Below, piece after piece: positions 60,600 to 64,000 of a stretch of 64,000 nt of DNA. Location: NCBI GenBank assembly GCA_965222725.1, contig OZ244969.1:4154001-4218000 (forward strand), in the 5' to 3' direction. A program made the position numbers and the translations under genes. Each line of letters begins with the position of its first letter. The first letter of the stretch is position 1. The notes beneath the pieces were generated by a model. The model had not been told where the DNA came from, did no database searches, and saw only the letters and a list, made by a program, of their open reading frames with translations. The stretch is from GCA-2748575 sp965222725. GTDB lineage: Bacteria > Pseudomonadota > Gammaproteobacteria > Pseudomonadales > Ketobacteraceae.

Positions 60600-61172
60600 A
60601 TGCCAACGCTTGCTGACTTTATCAAGAGCTTGATGATTGCCGGTGTACTTGCACTGGCTGCGGGGGGCGCGTTTATTTATTCGGGTCTTTATCCCATTGG
60701 TGCAGACGTACCCCATTTCAAAGTAACCTACTGGCTACTGGAAACCCTGCGGGAGCGGTCTGTTGCCCGTGCTACCGGTGATATTCAAATACCGACAAAC
60801 CTGGATTCGCCAGAACGCTTGCTTGCCGGTGGCGCTGATTATAACGACATGTGCGCCGGCTGCCACCTGAAGCCCGGCAAAACCGAAAGCGATTTTTCAA
60901 TCGGATTATACCCCTCACCGCCTAACCTGACGGTAACCGCAGATGCCCATGGTCATGACCATGGCAACCATTCAGGCTCCAGTGAAGCCGCGTTACAACG
61001 TCAGTTCTGGATTATCAAGCACGGCATCAAAGCATCGGGCATGCCGGCCTGGGGGCCGACCCACAGTGACGAGCGGATTTGGGATATGGTGACCTTCCTG
61101 CAACGTTTGCCGACCCTCTCTGAGGCGCAATACCAGATATTGACTGCCCGAGGCGCGCCTGAGGAACATTGA
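60600..61172 (+). CDS. Membrane-anchored c-type cytochrome
   Basis: A 190-residue monohaem cytochrome: one N-terminal helix (about 10-30) as anchor or uncleaved signal, haem motif CAGCH in YNDMCAGCHLKPGKTES (about residue 81), and a probable Met ligand in IKASGMPAWGPTH. A His-rich insert (ADAHGHDHGNHSGSSE) may bind copper. It could pass electrons from CopA-mediated copper oxidation or to oxygen. It lies 22 bases after the small copper-binding gene, in the same transcription unit. Confidence 0.87.
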   Translation: MPTLADFIKSLMIAGVLALAAGGAFIYSGLYPIGADVPHFKVTYWLLETLRERSVARATGDIQIPTNLDSPERLLAGGADYNDMCAGCHLKPGKTESDFSIGLYPSPPNLTVTADAHGHDHGNHSGSSEAALQRQFWIIKHGIKASGMPAWGPTHSDERIWDMVTFLQRLPTLSEAQYQILTARGAPEEH

Positions 61173-61250
61173 TATTAAATGGCGACCCATGCCTGATACA
61201 TATGATTAACCTGTGACGCCCATTTCTATTTCAAAGACTGAAAGGAGTTT

Positions 61251-61616
61251 ATGTTGAAAAAGTCTATGTCTTTCCATGCGTTTACATTAGCGGGCATGCT
61301 ATTCATTCCCACATTAGCATCTTCACACTCGGCTCATGACCCGATTAAAGACATTCAGGAATATAATCGTGATGTGCGGCAGCGACAGTCCGATTTTCAA
61401 ACCGCGACTAACCCTGAAGAGCAATTAAAAAATTTACAGTTTCAAGTGGAAACAATAGAGCGCAAACTCTTAGTCCTGAGAAACCTGATGGCTAGCGATT
61501 ACCCACACATCAAAGAAAAAATGAGCAAGTACAAATATGACTACATGGAAAGCGTCGACGACACCATCGTCCAGCTCAAAAACACCTTAGAACAGGCCGA
61601 AGTGCTGCTGGACTAA
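61251..61616 (+). CDS. Exported coiled-coil protein, 121 aa
   Basis: No family recognised. A signal peptide (FHAFTLAGMLFIPTLASS) is followed by a His-rich start (HSAHDPIKD) and an almost completely helical mature chain (EEQLKNLQFQVETIERKLLV; SVDDTIVQLKNTLEQAEVLL), predicted coiled coil. AAGGAG ribosome site. It closes the plus-strand copper operon; two residues after its stop the convergent ABC exporter begins its own 3' end. Likely periplasmic adaptor or metal-stress chaperone, by context only. Confidence 0.65.
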   Translation: MLKKSMSFHAFTLAGMLFIPTLASSHSAHDPIKDIQEYNRDVRQRQSDFQTATNPEEQLKNLQFQVETIERKLLVLRNLMASDYPHIKEKMSKYKYDYMESVDDTIVQLKNTLEQAEVLLD

Positions 61617-61630
61617 GTTCACTACGGGCA

Positions 61631-62467
61631 TTACTCAACGTATTTTTCTGGATTTTCAACAAATCGCTCACGGCATCGGCGGGAGCAAAACGCATAGCGT
61701 GACTTTTGATAATCCACAAAATGTAAGGCGCGCCATTCATCAACCCGCATACCGCAAACCGGGTCTTTTATCCATTGATGGGATTCGGCCTTGCGGTCAA
61801 TAATTTTACCGTCTTCAAGCCATAATATCCGATCTGCGATATCTTCTACTCTTGGGTCATGAGTAACAATCAGCACCGCCACACCCTGATCCCGAGCGAC
61901 ATCATGCAACAGCATCATGACTTCCTGGCCGGATTGGGAATCCAGGTTCCCGGTCGGTTCATCAGCTAAAATCACCTTCGGTTGATTGATGAGTGCACGG
62001 GCTATGGCAACACGTTGTTTTTCCCCGCCTGAGAGTGTTTGGGGCAGCGCTTTTCGGCGATCCTGTAGCCCTAACTTTCTAATCAGTTCGCCGCAACGTT
62101 GCCTTACGGAGTCCGTTTTCTCATCAAGCAGTGACGCGGGAAACAGAATATTCTCTTCGACTGTTAGAGCATCCAGCAAATTAAAGGACTGAAAGATAAA
62201 GCCGATGGTTTTGGCCCGGATATCCGGTAACTGCGAAGGTTTCAACTGCGTGATATCCACCCCATCAATGAGCACTTCACCTTCATCGGCACTCAGCAGG
62301 CCCCCCAGCATTGACAGAAAGGTTGTTTTGCCGGAGCCAGACGGCCCCATAATAAGTAATATTTCACCCATTCTGATCTGGAGCGAAATTTGGTCGACGG
62401 CGCTAACTTTAGCAGCTCCAACCCCAAAAGATTTGGAAATACTGCGTGTTTCTAAAATGATGCTCAT
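61631..62467 (-). CDS. ABC exporter ATPase fused to a YHS metal-associated domain
   Basis: A 278-residue protein. Residues 1-225 are a LolD/MacB-type ATPase: Walker A MGPSGSGKTT, signature TLSGGEKQRVAIARAL, Walker B VILADEPTGNLDS and the switch His in VTHDPRV. Residues about 233-278 are a YHS domain (KDPVCGMRVDEWRALHFVDY, then YAFCSRRCRERFVENP), with Cys in VCGM and FCS..C as in heavy-metal ATPases and metal-transport proteins. ABC ATPases of this group rarely carry YHS. The fusion suggests copper or silver sensing or delivery coupled to an FtsX-type exporter. It follows the permease gene by three bases. Confidence 0.9.
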   Translation of the reverse strand: MSIILETRSISKSFGVGAAKVSAVDQISLQIRMGEILLIMGPSGSGKTTFLSMLGGLLSADEGEVLIDGVDITQLKPSQLPDIRAKTIGFIFQSFNLLDALTVEENILFPASLLDEKTDSVRQRCGELIRKLGLQDRRKALPQTLSGGEKQRVAIARALINQPKVILADEPTGNLDSQSGQEVMMLLHDVARDQGVAVLIVTHDPRVEDIADRILWLEDGKIIDRKAESHQWIKDPVCGMRVDEWRALHFVDYQKSRYAFCSRRCRERFVENPEKYVE

Positions 62468-62470
62468 CGA

Positions 62471-63592
62471 TTACCCATTTTTGTAGGCCAGGGCCGGATC
62501 CAGGCTAATCAACTTAATCGCCGGATAGACTGACCCGATAACGGCGATTACGAATGCCAATGGCACTGGTTTTAGTATTAGCGACGGCGTTAGCGCCACC
62601 GTGATCTGTGGTGCTATCAAGGGCATCGCCACACTCAACAGCACCAGGAAATTAATAGCTAACAGATACGCCAGTAAAGTGACGGCTATCGACTGCAATA
62701 AAACCACTATAACCAATTGGTAATCCCTGGCGCCCACAGCCTTGATAATGGCCAGTTCCTTGCGCTTTTTAATCGCCAAGGAATAGCAGGCGTATCCTAT
62801 GATCAACGCCGCCAGAGTGCTACAGATTAGCGTCATGATCAGAATGGTTTCGGCGCCCATCTGGGTTGCCATTTCGTAGTCATTGGCAATGAATTCCGCT
62901 TGAGTGACCACATTGATATTGTCAATCTCAGTCATGATCTTTTGCTGAAGCGCTTTTATATCGACATCAGGCTCGGTATCCACCAGGTAATAGGAAAGCG
63001 TACCATCGGATGACAAAGAAGCTTGCAATCTATCCTTGAGCACAAAGAAAACCGGGTTTGCTGAGGAATATGTACCCTTGGAAAACCCCACTACCCGATA
63101 GCCCTTGTCCACTATCCGAACCGTATCGCCCTGCGCCAGACCAAAGACAGAACTCAGAGTATCAGGAACGATAATCTCATCCGGGTTTTCCAGGTGCCTT
63201 CCATCACTTAATGCCCAAGGCCCAGCGCGATCTTTTCCATCAGATAACCCCACCACAAAACCGAACAGCTTGTTATCCTGGACCTGTATCACGGTATTGA
63301 GATATAAAAACCCCGTCACCTGCTCAACACCTGCCATCTTTGCGATCGCCTCCCCTTTCCAGTCCCAAACAAAGGACGATGCCATGTGCATGTTGGATAC
63401 GCCGTCCTGCATAACCCAAAGATCGGGATTCATTTTATTGGGATAGGCGACAATTTGCTGAGTTTCACCCTGCCATACCGCGGCAAAGAACAAAGCAAGT
63501 AAAAACGAAAACGCAATACCAACCATGCTGGCCAGCGTTGCGGCCTTTTGCATAGTGAGTGTTTTGTATCCCCATCGCAGTATCATTTTCAT
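62471..63592 (-). CDS. FtsX-type ABC permease subunit
   Basis: A 373-residue MacB/FtsX-family permease: helix 1 (about 17-42), large periplasmic domain (about 45-240, beginning VWQGETQQIVAYPNKMNPDLW) and three helices at the C-terminus (about 252-275, 292-318, 345-365). The conserved ELAIIKAVGARDYQLVIVVLLQS motif links it to the ATPase. Its start lies three bases after the preceding permease's stop. It partners the YHS-bearing ATPase. Confidence 0.88.
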   Translation of the reverse strand: MKMILRWGYKTLTMQKAATLASMVGIAFSFLLALFFAAVWQGETQQIVAYPNKMNPDLWVMQDGVSNMHMASSFVWDWKGEAIAKMAGVEQVTGFLYLNTVIQVQDNKLFGFVVGLSDGKDRAGPWALSDGRHLENPDEIIVPDTLSSVFGLAQGDTVRIVDKGYRVVGFSKGTYSSANPVFFVLKDRLQASLSSDGTLSYYLVDTEPDVDIKALQQKIMTEIDNINVVTQAEFIANDYEMATQMGAETILIMTLICSTLAALIIGYACYSLAIKKRKELAIIKAVGARDYQLVIVVLLQSIAVTLLAYLLAINFLVLLSVAMPLIAPQITVALTPSLILKPVPLAFVIAVIGSVYPAIKLISLDPALAYKNG

Positions 63593-63595
63593 CTT

Positions 63596-64000
63596 TCAGG
63601 AGGCCCTGTGAAGCGCAGTTATTGGGTCAGACTTGCGGATAAGCCCATAGGGGGCCACGGCGCCCAGCAGGGCAAAGAGCCCAACGATAATGCCTGCCTT
63701 AGTAAGTACCTGAGGGTGAAATATAGCAAAATAATAAACCGGTCGCGCCGATTCAATTAAATGACCGATAAAGTCGGCAAGCAACAAGCCAAGTACAGCC
63801 GAGAGCAACAGCAATACGCTGGATAGGCATAAAGTGAAACCAAACAAATGATGGGCTTGGAAGCCTAACGCCAACATGACTGCAAAATCCCTTTGTTGCC
63901 GGTGAGCGGCCGAAAACATCAACAGGCCAATCAACAAAGACCCCAGCAAGAACCCCACGCTCACCAGCAAACCTAGGATGGGTTTATAAAATCCCTGGCC
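63596..64000 (-). CDS. Second FtsX-type permease, 5' end beyond the window
   Basis: The last 134 residues of a permease, open to the right window edge. Three helices are visible, around LLVSVGFLLGSLLIGLLMFS, the segment after QQRDFAVMLALGFQAHHLFGFTL (the same cytosolic coupling motif as in the neighbour), and VLTKAGIIVGLFALLGAVAPYGLIRKSDPITALH at the end, where SDPITAL is the typical FtsX C-terminus. It is the first gene of the exporter operon visible here; membrane-fusion partners may lie beyond 64000. Confidence 0.85.
   Translation of the reverse strand, partial: GQGFYKPILGLLVSVGFLLGSLLIGLLMFSAAHRQQRDFAVMLALGFQAHHLFGFTLCLSSVLLLLSAVLGLLLADFIGHLIESARPVYYFAIFHPQVLTKAGIIVGLFALLGAVAPYGLIRKSDPITALHRAS

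Noticed and set aside
1..64000. CRISPR arrays, rRNA, tRNA or replication origin
   Set aside because: No regularly spaced repeats, cloverleaf-like segments with CCA ends, or DnaA-box clusters were noticed on reading; covariance-model searches were not possible.

Overview
The window reads as chromosome of a Gram-negative, fatty-acid- and probably hydrocarbon-using gammaproteobacterium, most likely marine or brackish. This rests on a gammaproteobacterial-type FadE, a long-form isocitrate lyase (about 530 residues, Pseudomonas type), an MMPL/RND exporter, outer-membrane CopB, lipoproteins with lipoboxes, YdbS/YdbT, TRAP transport and Trk/MgtE/MscS ion control. The genus is an inference only. No rRNA, tRNA or CRISPR array was seen.

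Layout. 1-8.4 kb: fadE (cut by the window edge), a rhodanese, a sigma-54 activator facing a small unknown gene with a candidate -24/-12 promoter, a BON-domain periplasmic protein, an MFS carrier and the ydbT/ydbS pair. 8.6-11.5 kb: a NarL-type two-component system. 11.5-21.5 kb: a large exported protein of unknown fold, a possible ADP-ribosyltransferase-fold protein, aceA, an MMPL exporter behind a palindromic operator, and an 895-residue lipoprotein ending in five cysteine-rich repeats. 21.7-30.9 kb: a diguanylate cyclase, a class V aminotransferase, a pair coding for a two-helix membrane protein and a periplasmic binding protein, a TRAP transporter (dctQM divergent from dctP), and fbp. 31-38 kb: a minus-strand ion-flux cluster (MscS-like, channel-less MgtE-like, MgtE, TrkH, TrkA, unknown, MscS). 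38-43 kb: a tiny lipoprotein, a nitroreductase, YihY and three unknown genes. 43.5-47.5 kb: a LysR regulator divergent from a small membrane protein, SbtA bicarbonate transporter, PsiE-like protein and a tandem universal stress protein.

47.5-53.4 kb is a scarred accessory zone. It holds 3' remnants of a divergent AraC regulator / flavin monooxygenase pair whose 5' halves are both missing at one junction, a periplasmic binding protein, a 5'-truncated Tn3-family transposase, an intact-looking IS1380-family element with CTAG target duplication, and a second AraC remnant just before a sterol-desaturase-family gene.

54.4-64 kb is a copper/heavy-metal resistance island: copRS divergent from a glutaredoxin-MauE fusion, copA, copB, a Met/His-rich periplasmic peptide, a cytochrome c and a small coiled-coil exported protein. 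A perfect 19-bp inverted repeat lies in the divergent gap. Converging on these is an ABC exporter of two FtsX-type permeases and an ATPase carrying a C-terminal YHS metal-associated domain; the last permease runs off the window. The ABC-YHS fusion, the cysteine-rich repeat lipoprotein, the channel-less MgtE protein inside an ion-flux cluster and the SbtA stress operon are the most interesting systems.
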